Shown: positions 12,701 through 24,600 of the stretch, in pieces
How positions within the stretch are numbered: the first letter of the stretch is position 1
How the letters are laid out: every line of letters begins with the position of its first letter
Source of the DNA: Monosporascus cannonballus
Lineage: Eukaryota; Ascomycota; Sordariomycetes; Xylariales
DNA length: 64,000 nucleotides
Assembly: GCA_004154925.1 (NCBI GenBank)
Contig: QJNS01000137.1
Span: forward strand, 1 to 64,000
Reading direction: 5' to 3'
Notes under the pieces: model-generated
Database searches by the model: none
What the model was told of the DNA's origin: nothing
Seen by the model: the letters and a program-made list of their open reading frames with translations, nothing else
Translations under genes and position numbers: made by a program

Positions 12701-13752
12701 TCTGCAGCGCATGTTCATCCGCTTCGCTGATTCCTTCGAAACACGACATCCTAACTCGACGTTCATCAAAATGGTACCTGTCTTTCTACCTTCCGACCAC
12801 AAAATTGACGAAGGTGGCTGGAGAATTGTTTGCGGACAAGGGTGTCGAGTCCCGGGAGTGGTAGACGGCTGGTATGATCTTTCTTCGACCGGATTGAGAA
12901 TGGATCCGAACATGGAGACGGAGAGCGCACTTCTGCGGTTGAGGGCGTGACAGAAGTCGAATCTGTCTGCCGGGGCTGCTTCTGGCCGCGAACACCTGAA
13001 TGTCGTTTGATAAGGAGTGGTGTAAGAGGTCGTTGTTGGTGCCGGCGAGTGCTACGAGGATACGTGATGCGGGAGGTGAAAGGAGGGATCACTTTATACA
13101 AATTGCCCTGCGGTTTCACGCTCATGCATGGAGGGACTGACGAATGGACCCGAATGCACCTTCCTGACGACCTGAGTCTCAGCTAGGAGGCTACTGTGCT
13201 AGAGGATAGGGTCTATAGTTAGTAGTCCTTGCCGGATGCTTCGCCATCCTCCAAACGAAGAATTTTGGAAGCAACGAGGAGAGAAAATATACAATTAGAT
13301 TCGTCAGCCCATTTTGGGAATCATGCTCCGGTAAACCAGTGTTCATCCCTCGAACTCGGGTCTGTGCAGACGTCCCTATACGTGTAGAGTGCTTGCTGCC
13401 CATGTTTGAACATCTTGAAGGGAATCGTTGCCAGCTCGTAATACTGGTCCTCCCGCTGAGTGCTTCGTCCACACTGTGGGCTGGTACGGCCTGGCGTATT
13501 GTCTGTGCGTTTAAAGGCAGGGCTCGTCTACTTAGGCATGTAGTTGGACCACCAAGAAAAGAAAGGGGGGGGAAAGGAAAAAGGGGAGGACAGCGCACGC
13601 GAGTCAAGCCTAATGGATTACCCCGAATAATGGGCATTACAGTCGCCACAACAGGGACTGTTCAGGTGCAAGACGATGGAATTATGATTTCGTTAATAAC
13701 ACCGGGAGCGTCAAGAGAATTATTACGACGAAGCACTCTATCACGCCGATAT
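9793..13752. other. 4-kb gene-poor region
   Basis: No confident coding gene. Open frames of 60-170 codons at 10634-11038, 11577-11783, 12209-12730 and 12633-12950 conflict in frame and match no family I know. The frame at 12633-12950 looks somewhat protein-like (Cys/Trp/Gly rich toward its end) but lacks an ATG near its start and has a stop just upstream, so I do not call it. The hairpin cluster at 10381-10555 is listed separately. A short purine-rich run lies near 13558-13590. Confidence 0.45.
10381..10555 (+). ncRNA. Cluster of stable hairpins, possible structured RNA
   Basis: Five local inverted repeats lie in 175 bp. The strongest, 10381-10407, has a 5+5 bp stem (TACCC/GGGTA outside CAGCG/CGCTG) with a TTCGG loop and an AA bulge. 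Then come TCAAC/GTTGA (10421-10433), GGTGGT/ACCACC (10453-10471), CCGTG/CACGG (10470-10483, sharing bases with the previous one) and CAAGCAC/GTGCTTG (10517-10555). The density of stems resembles a folded RNA, but I do not recognise SRP, RNase P, snRNA or snoRNA signature boxes. Strand and ends are unknown; plus is given only as reading direction. Confidence 0.22.
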
Positions 13753-16700
13753 CTACTGGAACTTCCCAAAGACCTGCGCCTCCAAAGCCTCCTCATCAAT
13801 CCCCGCCTTCTTCCTCCGCATCAGACCCTTCCGCCTCAGATACACGCGCTTTGCCCACTTCCACGCCTCAGCACCGGTCATGAACAGGATCACGATGCCG
13901 AACGTGATCCCCCACTCCTTATCAATCGGCGCGTGCAGAAACACGGCGTGGTTGAGGACGGGGATGTAGATGGTCGGAAACACGACCACGAACCCGCTTA
14001 TCACGGACCAAAAGAGGAAAGGGTTGCGCCAGAGACGCGCCGCCCACTGCCGATTGTTGGATACGAAGCCGTCGAAGAAGGATCGGCGGGAGTCGACGAG
14101 CTCCCAGGCGAACAGGAGGAAGATCCACATCATGGCCGTGTAGCAGGTCGTCCTGGCGCGGAAGACACCTTCGCAGGACGGCGCGTACCTCAGGTTGCAG
14201 TCCCGGCCGAGTTCGCCGTGGTAGAAGCCGAATAGAACGACGACGAAAGAGCCGATGAGACAGATGGCCATCAATATCCCATAAGCGATAATGTCGGCTA
14301 AGAACTCCGGGGTGAAGACGCCGTATTTCAGCTGCGTTGAGTTAGCATACTTGGACTGTTCAGTAACCGAATCTTTTTGGGGGCACTCACGCTTTGGGGA
14401 GGTCGGTTCAGGACGTCAGGGGAAGCCGACTCGAAACCCAGGCCCGTCTCAGTAAATGCCCCAGCAACGAGTAACGTGAACAAGATCTCCACCGGGGTGA
14501 CCTGAAAGATAGATACGCCCCCGCGGTCTTTGTAGATGAGGCCGATGAGGAGCGTAGTGACGAACCCGACATTTGCCGCAAGGACGTGTCCCATGAACTT
14601 CTGGACGTTATCAAAGATGCGCCGTCCTTCCTCGATAGCGTTGAGGATACTCGCGAAGTTATCATCGCTCAGCACAATGTCCGAAGCCGATTTCGCTACA
14701 TCGCTACCCCCGAGACCCATGGCAATTCCGACATCTGCGCGCTTCAAGCTTGGGCTGTCGTTGACGCCGTCTCCCGTCATGGCGACGTACCGATGCCGGC
14801 GATGCAAGGCGTCGATCATCCTGACCTTGGTCGACGGGGCGCACCTAGCAACCACGAGAGGCAGATGGGGAAGTGCATCGAGCTGCGTGTCGGTAAGTCG
14901 ATCGAAGTCATGCGCAGTCATGACGAGGTTTTCGGCGACGTCGGCCCTCAAAAGCTCCTTGCGCAAGGGTAGAATCCCAACCTCGGTGGCTATCGCACGT
15001 GCCGTCTCGGGATGGTCGCCCGTGAGCATATGCACGCCAATGCCTGCCTGATGGCACTTGAACACGCTGGGACGCGACTCCGGACGCGGCGGGTCATAGA
15101 TACCAATCAACCCCCGAAAGACCAGGTCGATCTCGAACTCCTCGCGCTTGAGGAGTCCCTGTCGCACCTCGTCCTCGGAAACCGGCCGTAGAGATGACCT
15201 GCTTGCCAGGGCAAGTACTCGGAGGCCCTGCCTAGCGAGTGACTCGGCGTTGGCTAGGATCTCCGATTTGGCAGCTGGCGTCAATGGGGAAAGTTCGTTA
15301 ATCTGCACAGCGACGGCGGAACAGCTGTCGATGAGTCGCTCTACCGCACCTTTGGTAAATATGTGGACCTCCTGGTTTGCCTGGTTTCGGCAGAGAACCG
15401 ACATCTTCTTGATAGCCGAGTCGAAAGGGAATTCGGTGATTTGGGCCCATCCCGACTCGCCAGAAGACAGGCCGATCCGCCCAAATCGGGTTGCAAAAAC
15501 TTGAATGGCAATCTCAGTAGGGTCGCCGTGAGCTTGCCAATGAGCAGGCCCTGATGGATGCTCTTCCGCGGTGACCTGCTTCACAGTAGCCAGGTTGGCG
15601 AAGGTCGCGACGTCTAGGTAGCGCTGAAGTAGTTCATGAGCACTGGCCTCGGAGGCCGGCGTGACTCGGGATCCCAGCTTCTCGTCGCTCGACTGCTGAT
15701 CGTCCTTGGGTTGAGCTGCCGTGAAGGACACGTCGCCAACTTCGGGGTTGTACGGCTCATTGCTCCCGTTGATGGAGTATGTTCCGTGACCTGAGACCCA
15801 GGCAACTCGAGTAATCATCTTTCCTTGAGTCAAAGTACCCGTCTTATCGGAGCAAATGTCTGTCCACGGGTCAACCATGCCCCCATGGTAATAATACATG
15901 ATGGGGTTACTCACTTGTCACACCACCAAGAGCTTCCAAGGATCGCATATTGCGCACCAAGACGTTCCTCTGCACCATGACCTTGGTTCCAGCAGCCATG
16001 GTGATGGTCAGAACAAGGATCAGGGTGACGGGAAGCGTGCCAATCGCAGTGGCGATGGCATAGATGATGACATCGTTTCGGCCAGTAAACTATGGTTCGG
16101 TTAGCAAGAATTATTGCCCATGGTAGAACGACAGCTAATGGGTTCTTACACCGTTTACTGCTAGCACAACAATCGCGCAAACGATAGCGAAGGCGAAAAC
16201 GTAGAGGAATAGCTGGGCAAGCTTCTGCTGTAAGGGTGTCCCAACAGTCACGCCGAGAAAGTGGCCAAGCCAGTCCCAAGACTTGCCGCACGCAAACTTA
16301 AAGTATGCCATCGCAGACGCGTTGCCATTCTCATCCCGCTCGAGAATTCGCTTCTTGCCCCCCTGCGCGCGCAAGGCAGCAGCAATAGCACCGATCTCGG
16401 TACACATGCCCGTGGCAAAGACAACGCCACATCCGCGGCCTTTAGTGACTGTGGTGGAAGAGAAGGCAACGTTCAGTCGGTCGCCGGGTCCAGTGTCGTC
16501 CTCACTGAACACGGCCTGAGGGTCCTTGCGCGACGGCACCGATTCACCGGTCAGGAGAGCTTCGTCCGCCTCGAGGTTGACCGCCTCGAGTAGACGAATG
16601 TCGGCCGGGACGACGTCTCCGGCCTTGAGCTCGATGACATCGCCGGGAACAAGCTTGGCCACTTCGGTAATGGAGCTCTCTCCGTCTCGTATCACCCGTG

Positions 16701-17176
16701 CAGACGGCGAGTTTAGTGACTTAAGAGATGCAATCGTGCGGGCGGCCTGGAGGTCCTGAAAGAACCCGATGATGAGGTTGATCAAGATGAGGGCGGCCAG
16801 GACACCTCCCTCGATCCAAGCCTGGATGGCTAAACTCGCAGCAAGAGCTAGTAAGAGGATCTGGAAGCGTATGAGAGAGGGGGTCCTCGATGTTGAAACA
16901 GCCCATGAGGCTCTGACTTACCATTGTCATGGCATTGACTACCTGCGCAATGAGGATCTCGAGGGGTCGGACGCCCCTTTCCTCGCCTAGGTCATTCGGG
17001 CCATACTTGGCCAACCGCGCATTGGCTTCCTCGGCGGTCAACCCGGTCCTCGGGTCTGTATGAAGCTCCGCCGCAACTTGAAGAGATTCTAGGGCATGAG
17101 CTGGCTGCGAGAGAGGCTCGTTGGCCTGTCCGGACACATGGCCTTCGACCGCCTGGGCTAGCTGTTTCTCCGACAT
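13753..17176 (-). CDS. ena1: ENA-type (type IID) sodium/potassium P-type ATPase
   Basis: Five exons on the minus strand: 17176-16922, 16860-16150, 16089-15915, 15859-14391 and 14331-13753; 1,062 aa. All introns are 55-62 nt, and the joins restore family motifs. The cation-ATPase N-terminal domain is followed by WIEGGVLAALILINLIIGFFQ (M2), LLTGES (actuator), NICSDKTGTLTQG (phosphorylated Asp, formed across intron 3), LTGDHPETA, and TGDGVNDSPSLKRADVGIAMG (hinge). The C-terminal membrane domain includes NRPPQSLKYGVFT, split by intron 4. In M4 the sequence is LPVTL, lacking the acidic residue of the PEGL/PESL motif of Ca2+ pumps, as in ENA proteins. These plasma-membrane pumps expel Na+ (or K+) using ATP and give salt and alkaline-pH tolerance. 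Fungi often have paralogues, so the number in the symbol is nominal. Confidence 0.92.
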
Positions 17177-17989
17177 GCTGAACAGACAAGAGAGGTGCTC
17201 GCACGTATCTTGTTAGGCCAACCAGCCGCAGGAAGTAAATCTGTCAACATCTCGAAAACCTGATCTGGAAGTTGTTTTGAGGGTGTGCTTATATAGACAA
17301 AGATTATTCAAGACGCAGGCTTGGTTTTGAAAGCGCGGTCCCCCCTGCGGTGTTCTGCGTATTCATAGAAGAATAATGGGAATTCAAGTTCTATCCCCAA
17401 ATGGAAGCCAAGACACAAGCTTGACTCAAGGACTTGTGGGGCGGCCCAACCATAATGACAAAGGAACAATGACTGCATTCCACTCCACAGCCTAGTCAAA
17501 CTTACTGATAGTAATTGGCAGCGCGCCACCCATTGAAGTACTCAGGTACCGTATAACGTTGAATCCATCGATGATGTAGCGCGGCCCGTGTCCGTGGTGG
17601 TCTGTTGTTGGTTTGGCTGATGATTGGCTTGGTGTTGCACTCAGGAGCTGGCTTCGATAAACGATTAGCAATAGTGGCCCGCCAACTACAAAGACGGCCT
17701 CGGATATCGGAGAGAAGGAAGGAGAACTCTTATATCGACGGCGAAGATGTCACCCAGGAGGGCTTACCAGATATTTATTGATAATATATTGCAGGTTTGT
17801 ACTAATGCCATGCACTACTTTAATAATGCCGTGGGGCGTCTTCTACGTATCGAATCGTTATGCCAGCACGAAGTAATTCTCAATTACAAGGTTCGGTAAG
17901 GAACCAATTCCAACGGATTTGCTTGGCAATGCTTCGGCAAAAAGCTTCGGCTGTCTGGTCCTGCTGTCAAGTTTTAAATCCTCGGGATG
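17177..17989. other. Promoter region of the ENA ATPase and spacer to tRNA
   Basis: No gene seen. GCCAAG at 17407-17412 and its complement CTTGGC at 17922-17927 fit the PacC core GCCARG (alkaline-pH regulator). ENA genes are known alkaline-response targets in other fungi, but hexamers of this kind occur often by chance. Confidence 0.35.
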
Positions 17990-18063
17990 GGTCGAGTGGT
18001 GTAGTTGGTTATCACGTCAGTCTAACACACTGAAGGTCTCCGGTTCAAGTCCGGGCTCGATCA
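17990..18063 (+). tRNA. tRNA-Val (anticodon AAC)
   Basis: A full cloverleaf without intron can be drawn. The acceptor stem GGTCGAG pairs with CTCGATC (one G-U). The D arm is GTGTAGTTGGTTATCAC, and the anticodon stem TCAGT/ACTGA holds the loop CTAACAC with AAC at its centre. The T arm CCGGTTCAAGTCCGG carries the canonical B-box, and discriminator A is at 18063. AAC decodes GTT and, as inosine, GTC/GTA-type valine codons. No run of four T follows before the assembly gap at 18134, so the usual Pol III terminator may lie in or beyond the gap. Confidence 0.93.
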
Positions 18064-18107
18064 CTCTTATGTCCTTTGCCCTTCCCTTCAGTTTGTCTCT
18101 TTCCCTT

Positions 18108-18213
18108 GGGGGGGGGGGGGGGGGGGGGGGGGGNNNNNNNNNNTTTTTTTTTTTTTTGTTTTTCTTTTTTTTTTTTTTTTTTTTTTTTGCCCCCCCCCCC
18201 CCCTTTTTTTTTT
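18108..18213. other. Homopolymer block with 10-N assembly gap
   Basis: A run of 26 G (18108-18133) is followed by ten N (18134-18143), mostly T to 18188, a C run (18190-18203) and ten T. The fixed ten N is a placeholder, so the true length is unknown. The flanking homopolymers look like sequencing or assembly artefacts or a hard-to-read low-complexity tract. Any open frame drawn across it is meaningless. Confidence 0.9.
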
Positions 18214-19062
18214 CTATCCGGTGCCCTCCTTTCTAAGGTGGCTGCCTCTCTGTGCTCATCTCTTTGTCATAATTTTTGGAGGACGTACGAAGCCTCATTG
18301 TGAGGTAATACGGGCACACTGGGCCTTGGGTATTGACAGCGACGAGAGCACAATCCACCGGATTGGCTTCGTTGCTTGCTGTACGGAGTTTTCTCGGCGT
18401 TCGCGCGTCGAAGGCTGACCCATCAGAACGGTTACTGGACCTCCTTAAAGGTATTGTGACCAAAGCTTGAGCCGAACGGTCAAGGCACGGATATCATACT
18501 CTTAAAGGTTTCTTGACGCGCAACTCGGAAGAGGGAGCTTTATAAAGCGGGTTTTCAGATGACCGGCGAAATGATAGCACGTAGGAAGCATCCGTTATAA
18601 TTGGTGCCAAGGATAGAATCAGTATACTTCCATACGCCAAGTAGTGTAGCGTGATATATACAACTCTGTTCTCCCAACTCCCTCGAACGATGCACGGGGT
18701 ATCTTCCACTAAACGGCATGCCATGCTTCGGCGCTTCGCGTCTCTCCCTATATACAGTTCCCCCTTGTTCTGTCCGACGTGGCTGCCTTGCCTTGCCTCG
18801 TCCTTGCTACGCTTTGATAACGCACCCGCCCTCCCTTCTTGGCCTGCCGCTTATACGCTGCATACGCCCGACGCGCTCGACTCGAGAGAGTTCACCTTGA
18901 ATAGCCGGCCTATCATCCGCATTGCGCGCTCTTTCCCGCCGCGCCGTCGGATCGACTGCGCTGTTTAGACCGCGCAAGACTAGAGCGGTACAGGAGCACG
19001 AGGAGGGCCTTCGCTAAAACACCAGCACCGCTCAGGGGATTTTCATCGCGGTATCTGCATCG
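18214..19062. other. Intergenic region 3' of centrin
   Basis: No supported gene. The frame at 18651-18968 on the plus strand is Ser/Pro/Ala rich and resembles no known family. The end near 19062 is the 3' flank of the centrin gene. Confidence 0.45.
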
Positions 19063-19842
19063 TCACCTGTCCAGGAAGATGCCCAGGAACTCCTCACGGC
19101 TCACGCCGCCCTTGCCCTCGACGTCGAACTGCTCGATCATGCTGGCGAGCTCGGCGTCGGGTACATCCTCGCCGAGTTCCTTGACGACGGTGCGTAGGTC
19201 GTCGACGGTGATGACCCCTTTGCCGCCCTTGTCGAAGAGCACGAAGGTCTTGAGCAGCTCCTCGCGCGGGTCTCGCGCAGCTACGTACCGCGCTGCAATG
19301 GCCTGGAACGCCTCGCGCGGCAGGCGCAGGTCGACGACACCCGGCGTTGCCGACGGCGGCGGCTGGTTGGGCACCGAGGGTAGGGGCGTCCAGTTCGGTC
19401 GCGGATGCGCCGCCGATTTAAACGTGTTGATTAGGTCGCTACGCGGTACCGAGGAGAAGCCCAGCGCCTGTAGCGCGTACCGGAACTCGCTGAAGTCGAG
19501 AGCCTCATCCTTGTTCATGTCGAAGAGGGCGAACTGCAAACCGGGGCGACGTTAGTGCTAAGACGAGGCTTGGTTGATCCTGGGTAGGGGTTGGTGGTAT
19601 CGGGGGCTATCCAATGACGGCCGTGTTGGGTTTGCACTTACGCAGTCGTTTATCTCGGATCGGTGCTCGTCCGATATCTGGTCCCAGGGCTCAGCGTGCG
19701 TCGGGTTCTGTATGGGCGGTGCGAAGCGCCCGGATGGCCGCGTCGACCCGGGTCGCATTGACAGGTTGTGTTGGTTCCGGTCGGCGTAATCGTTCATACT
19801 GCCACTTGCGTAACTGCTCATCTTGTTCATTGACGTCGCCAT
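19063..19842 (-). CDS. cdc31: Centrin / Cdc31-like EF-hand protein
   Basis: Two exons, 19842-19642 and 19533-19063, joined in phase 0; 223 aa. The ATG at 19842 is used because the longer frame upstream has no ATG. The junction restores EINDCFALFDMNKDE. EF-hand 1 (DMNKDEALDFSE) keeps every calcium-liganding position. EF-hand 2 is missing and replaced by a Pro-rich linker of about 40 residues. EF-hands 3 (DKGGKGVITVDD) and 4 (DVEGKGGVSREE) are partly degenerate. The C-terminal half, with ELGEDVPDAELASMIEQFD, is typical of centrins. Cdc31 acts in spindle pole body duplication and in TREX-2 and XPC/Rad4-type complexes. It is divergent from the roughly 210 kb-distant upstream Nup gene only in the sense that the two share the 1.8 kb spacer between their starts. 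Confidence 0.83.
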
Positions 19843-21646
19843 GACTCGATACCTGGAGCGGCGCAAGCAGCAAATCTAGCTGCTTTCGCGCGTAGGTCTC
19901 AGGGAGTGTGGTTTGTGGGTGGTAGCAAAAGGCTTCTTTCTGGTTGCAGGTTGCGAGCGTAACTATTAAGCAGCACTATGGACGTTGTTGTCGTATCGAA
20001 CAGTATATCCAAGGGCCCAGTGTACGACGGCAAGACTGGGAAGACGTATATACAACGCAAGGGTAAAGTATTATAGTGTAGCAGACGAGCCTCGACGCGA
20101 CTACTTCGTATGGTAGAGAATCGGAGAGGGGGCTGGGTATGGCAGGGGCTAAAAGTGCACCTTACAATTATTTCCGGTGTAAGAGGACCATTCAATATGT
20201 TTTTTTGGAGTGTTTAATGTCGCTGAGCATAGTGAGATGATAACAGGGTAGTACGATCCTGAATTGTGTTGGACTTGTAGGTCTGATGAGACTGAATTGA
20301 TTGACGGGGATTGTTCTCTCGTATTCCAGTTCGCTGCTCGTTGGGTTCTGGGCGCGTATCGCGAATTTTGGATACTATAACGCTAAACCGCGACGCCAGG
20401 GAGCCTTGCTGCTGGTAGTTAAGTCCAGTTTGTTCAAGCGGCGGTCCCCGGTTGGCGCGTGAACCTGCTACTATGCATATCGACGAAGACACGCTTTCGG
20501 GACAGTATGCGCTACGATCCTAGACTTGCATAACTGTGGCTGGACCAGGTGGCTATAACTCCTCGGTTTGCCGATCTCGATCCATGCCTGTCGGTACCAG
20601 GCAACAACCCCCAAAATCTGCCTTGTTTTTTTTTTCCTTTCGGAGATAGTGGGTGGTGGTCTATAGCTTCAGCGAAACGGTAGCGAGCATTCAATATTGA
20701 TAGACTGGAGACGCCACTATCGACCTATGAATGTAGTGACTCATGTCTCTCTCAGGTTGAGCATCAGTCAAGCGAAGCGTCACAATTAGACGCCGGGGCT
20801 GGCTTACAAGTGAGTTGGTATCCTTACTAGGTGCACAGCTGCTGCCTGTGTGTACCCGACTATCCATGGTACTTCTGTGGACCTAAAATCCGGGCAACTA
20901 GGAGGAGAGGTTTCGTACCTGTGGCTCTGAGCTACATGCAGCCACACCTGAAAACCCCAGGTCGCGCAGCCATCACTCCACTTCTCGTATGGCGAGGCGT
21001 ATGTGCATAAGTACGTACTTGGTGGATTGGTGGTTCTCTCCCTCCCAAGCCACCCCAATTCCTTGTCCTCTTCATATTCCACCCTACTTACTAAACACTT
21101 TTTACGACCAGGTCCATCGTCACGATTTGGCCATAGTATTCTTTCTGTTAGACCTCAGAAGACCTTTCCAGTTGTCTGGCGCAGAACTCCATCATTCTGA
21201 CATTGGCCGCTTTCCCTTCAATTCTTGCGCCCCCTTTGTCAATTTGAGATTAATAATCTCACCTTAGTCACTTCTCCCATACATCTGCGGTTGGGGCGAA
21301 TTAGGCATTCGCGCGTGCCTGTCTACCGCAAAAGTATCGCCACGACCTTTTTCACTTGATACTGTTATCCCTTTCATCCAGGACTGCACCACGGGGCACA
21401 GAAACTAACTAAAGGAAGTCGAATATATCTGGGTGAGGCTGATTGTGTGCACTTGAAGCTATTTGTCGCCTCACTCGACACCATTCTACGCCATCGCGAC
21501 TCGACTGCGCCTTTTGATCTCCCTACATTCTTCCCATGTCTACCTCGACTTAGGTCCCGTTGACTTCGACATCGTCACACTCTACCACGCGTCTGACGCG
21601 ACATAATTAACAACCGCCCTCCTCTCTCCCGCAAGGAGTTGCCACC
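19843..21646. other. Divergent promoter region between centrin and Nup98-96 genes
   Basis: A 1.8-kb spacer between genes transcribed away from each other. Short open frames on both strands lack domain support. A poly-T run near 20628-20640 and C/T-rich stretches from about 21480 lead into the nucleoporin start, which has a strong GCCACCATG context. No repeat or RNA gene recognised. Confidence 0.5.
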
Positions 21647-24600
21647 ATGTCGTTCGGCGGCTTTGGTAGCGGCAGCCCCTTTGGGGGAACCAATACGAAT
21701 AACAACAATGCCTTTGGCGGTTTCGGTAGTAACAGTAACCCTTCTGGTATGTATATTGGTATTTCCTAGTCGCTATCTGCCTCCCACTTCCCTTCACTCA
21801 GCGCAACTAACAAGCCTGTCTTCTGTCGATAGCTGGTTTCGGCGCGAACAACAATAACTCTACTGGCGCCTTTGGCGCCTCGAGTACTTCTGGGAGCGGC
21901 CTTTTCGGCAGCGGAACCTCGGCGTTCGGCAGTAACACAGGTGAGACGCACCGCCTTTCTTCGTATACAAGTCTCGAACATCTCTCTTCTCTTCTTTTCT
22001 CTTGTTAGCATGCTGACAATTTTCGCTTTCCAGGTGGCTTCGGTGCGACGAGCAACAATGCCTTCGGGTCGAAGCCTGCTTTCGGCGGAACCTCGACGAG
22101 TACCGGCGGCGGCTTGTTTGGTGGCGCCTCGACCTCTACTGCTGGGACTGGTTTCGGAGGTGGCGGATTTGGCACGAACACCAACACCGCTTCTACTTCG
22201 AGTCCTTTCGGTGGAGGAGCCACTGGCGGCGGTCTCTTCGGGTCCAACACTGCCAACAAGCCTGCCTTCGGAACTTCCAGCACCACCACCGCCGGCGGCG
22301 GCTTGTTCGGTAGTGGCAGCACAACCACCAACACGACAGGAGGATTTGGGTTTGGGGGCGCATCGAACACGTCGACTAGTACTGCTCTAGGCGGTCCCAT
22401 TGGCGACCCCCCGGGAACTGCCAGTATCACAAACTTCCAGCCCTTCGTCGAAAAAGAGACGGGCACCAGTAACGCGCAGAATTCTTTCCAAAACATTCTT
22501 TTCCAGGACCCCTACAAAAAGTGGTCTGCGGAGGAACTGCGACTTGCCGACTACGCCCAAGGTCGGCGCTATGGCGGGGCCACCGGAGGAGGAGCGTTCG
22601 GTGTCGGCTCCGGGTTTGGCAGCTTTGGTGCCAACAACCAAACTTCCAGCACCTTCGGTACATCTAATACCAACAACACGGGTGGAGGCCTTTTCAATAG
22701 TAACACATCGTTTGGTCAGAGCAACCCTAACGCCAGTGGTTTCGGATCCGGTGGTGGTCTCTTCGGTCAGAACAAGCCAACAACTGCTGGTGGTGGCGTT
22801 TTTGGTGGTACAGCAACTTCCCAACCTACCCAGAGCAGTGGCCTTTTCGGTGCCTCTACCGGAACTGGCACTGGCTTTGGCGCAAATACCGGTACTGGGT
22901 TTGGAAGTACAAATGCCAACACGGGAGGCTCCATTTTTGGAAGTAATACCCAAAATCAGAACAAGCCAGGTTTCAGTTTTGGCACGTCGAACACCAACAC
23001 TACTGGTACAGGTTTTGGCACCGGCACCACCGGCGGCTTTGGAGCCAGCAACACCAATGCTGGAGGTGGCCTCTTTGGCAACAACACCACCAGTACGACA
23101 GGCCAGACTACGGGCGGCGGTTTATTTGGCGGCAACACTGCGCAGCAGAACACCGCCGGCGGCTTTGGTGGCGGCGGCACTGGTTTCGGCACGCAAAACC
23201 AACAAAGTGGTACCAGCCTGTTCGGCAGTAATCAACAGAAGCCTGCCGGCACCGGTCTCTTCGGTAACACGAATACTGGAGGGGCAACTGGCGGTGGCCT
23301 GTTCGGATCATCCACTACTAATACGTCTAATCCTTTCGGCCAGCAGCAGACTACCAACCAGACCGGAGGCGGTCTGTTCGGCAACAAGCCAGCAACAGGC
23401 GGCACTGGTCTCTTTGGCGGCACCGGTACGGCCCAGAATACCAACACTGGTGGTGGTCTCTTCGGCGGCTTGGGGCAGAATAACCAAAACCAACAACAAC
23501 AGCCGCAGCAGTCTGGCGGTGGTTTATTCGGCTCCCTCAACCAGAACCAACAAAAGCCATCCCTGTTCGGGACGAGTACTCAGCAAACTGGCACTGGTCT
23601 TTTCGGCAATCAGAATAACCAACAGCAGAGCTCCTTGTTCGGAGGCTCGACCATGCAGCAACAGCCGCAGAACACCATGGGAAGCTCCTTGTTTGGGAAC
23701 TCTCAAGCCAGCCAGGCTACGGCTCAAGCACTGACTGCAAGTGTCAATGATCCCTCGGCTTATGGAACATCCCTATTTGGCAACCTAGGCAATACTGAAG
23801 TCGCCGATCCAGGACCTCTTGCAACCCCTGTGGGTAGGAGGCAAGCCAAGCGAGTCTCCATTCTGCCGGTGTACAAGCTCAATCCTGCCTCTGCCTCTCG
23901 TTTCGCCACACCACAGAAGCGAGGATATGGTTTGTCGTATAGCACCTATGGTACACCGAATAGTCCTTCAAGCAACGCTAGCACCCCGGGTATGATGTCG
24001 CAGAGCCTAATAGGCGGCAGTCTTAGCCGCAGTCTTAGCAAGAGCACCTCGTCGAACAGCCTACGACGCAACCTCAGCACCGAAGACAGCCTCTTAAATC
24101 CTGGTGCCTTCTCATCCAGCACCGGCTCGAGGCTCTACGGCAATAACAGTGTCAAGAAGTTGGTCATCAACCGGGACCTTCGACCTGACCTGTTCTCGAC
24201 ACCTACCAGGGATAGCTCGTCGCAGGATACTCCCAATGGGTCCCGCAAGTTGGGCAAGCGGGTTAGCTTTGATACAAGCAACGTGGAAGCGATCGAGAAC
24301 GGCGAAGCATCGAACGAGTCCAACAGCAATACGCCCGCGAGCGCGGAACAGCTTGGCTACATCAGGCCTAGCAATCGAAGGACTAATGGTCTGAACGGAG
24401 GAGCCTCAACCAACTCCCCATCTTCTGCTCCAGAGGCGGATCAGGTAGTAAGGGGTAATGAGCTTGCTGTCGTGCACGAGGAGGTGGCGTCTCCGCCGGC
24501 TAAGAATCCTGGCGACGACCTCGCAGATACCGAGCCTGGTGATTACTGGATGTCCCCGAGCAGAGACGAGATCATGGAGATGAACCGTGTACAACGATCG

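Noticed and set aside
12633..12950. Protein-like open frame in the gene-poor region
   Set aside because: A stop lies just upstream, there is no ATG near its start, and no convincing splice partner or family was found.
13339..14235. 298-codon plus-strand frame overlapping the last ENA exon
   Set aside because: The overlapping part is antisense to a conserved membrane domain; the part outside has no protein pattern.
18076..18303. Frames crossing the N gap with long Gly and Phe runs
   Set aside because: They are translations of homopolymers and unknown bases.
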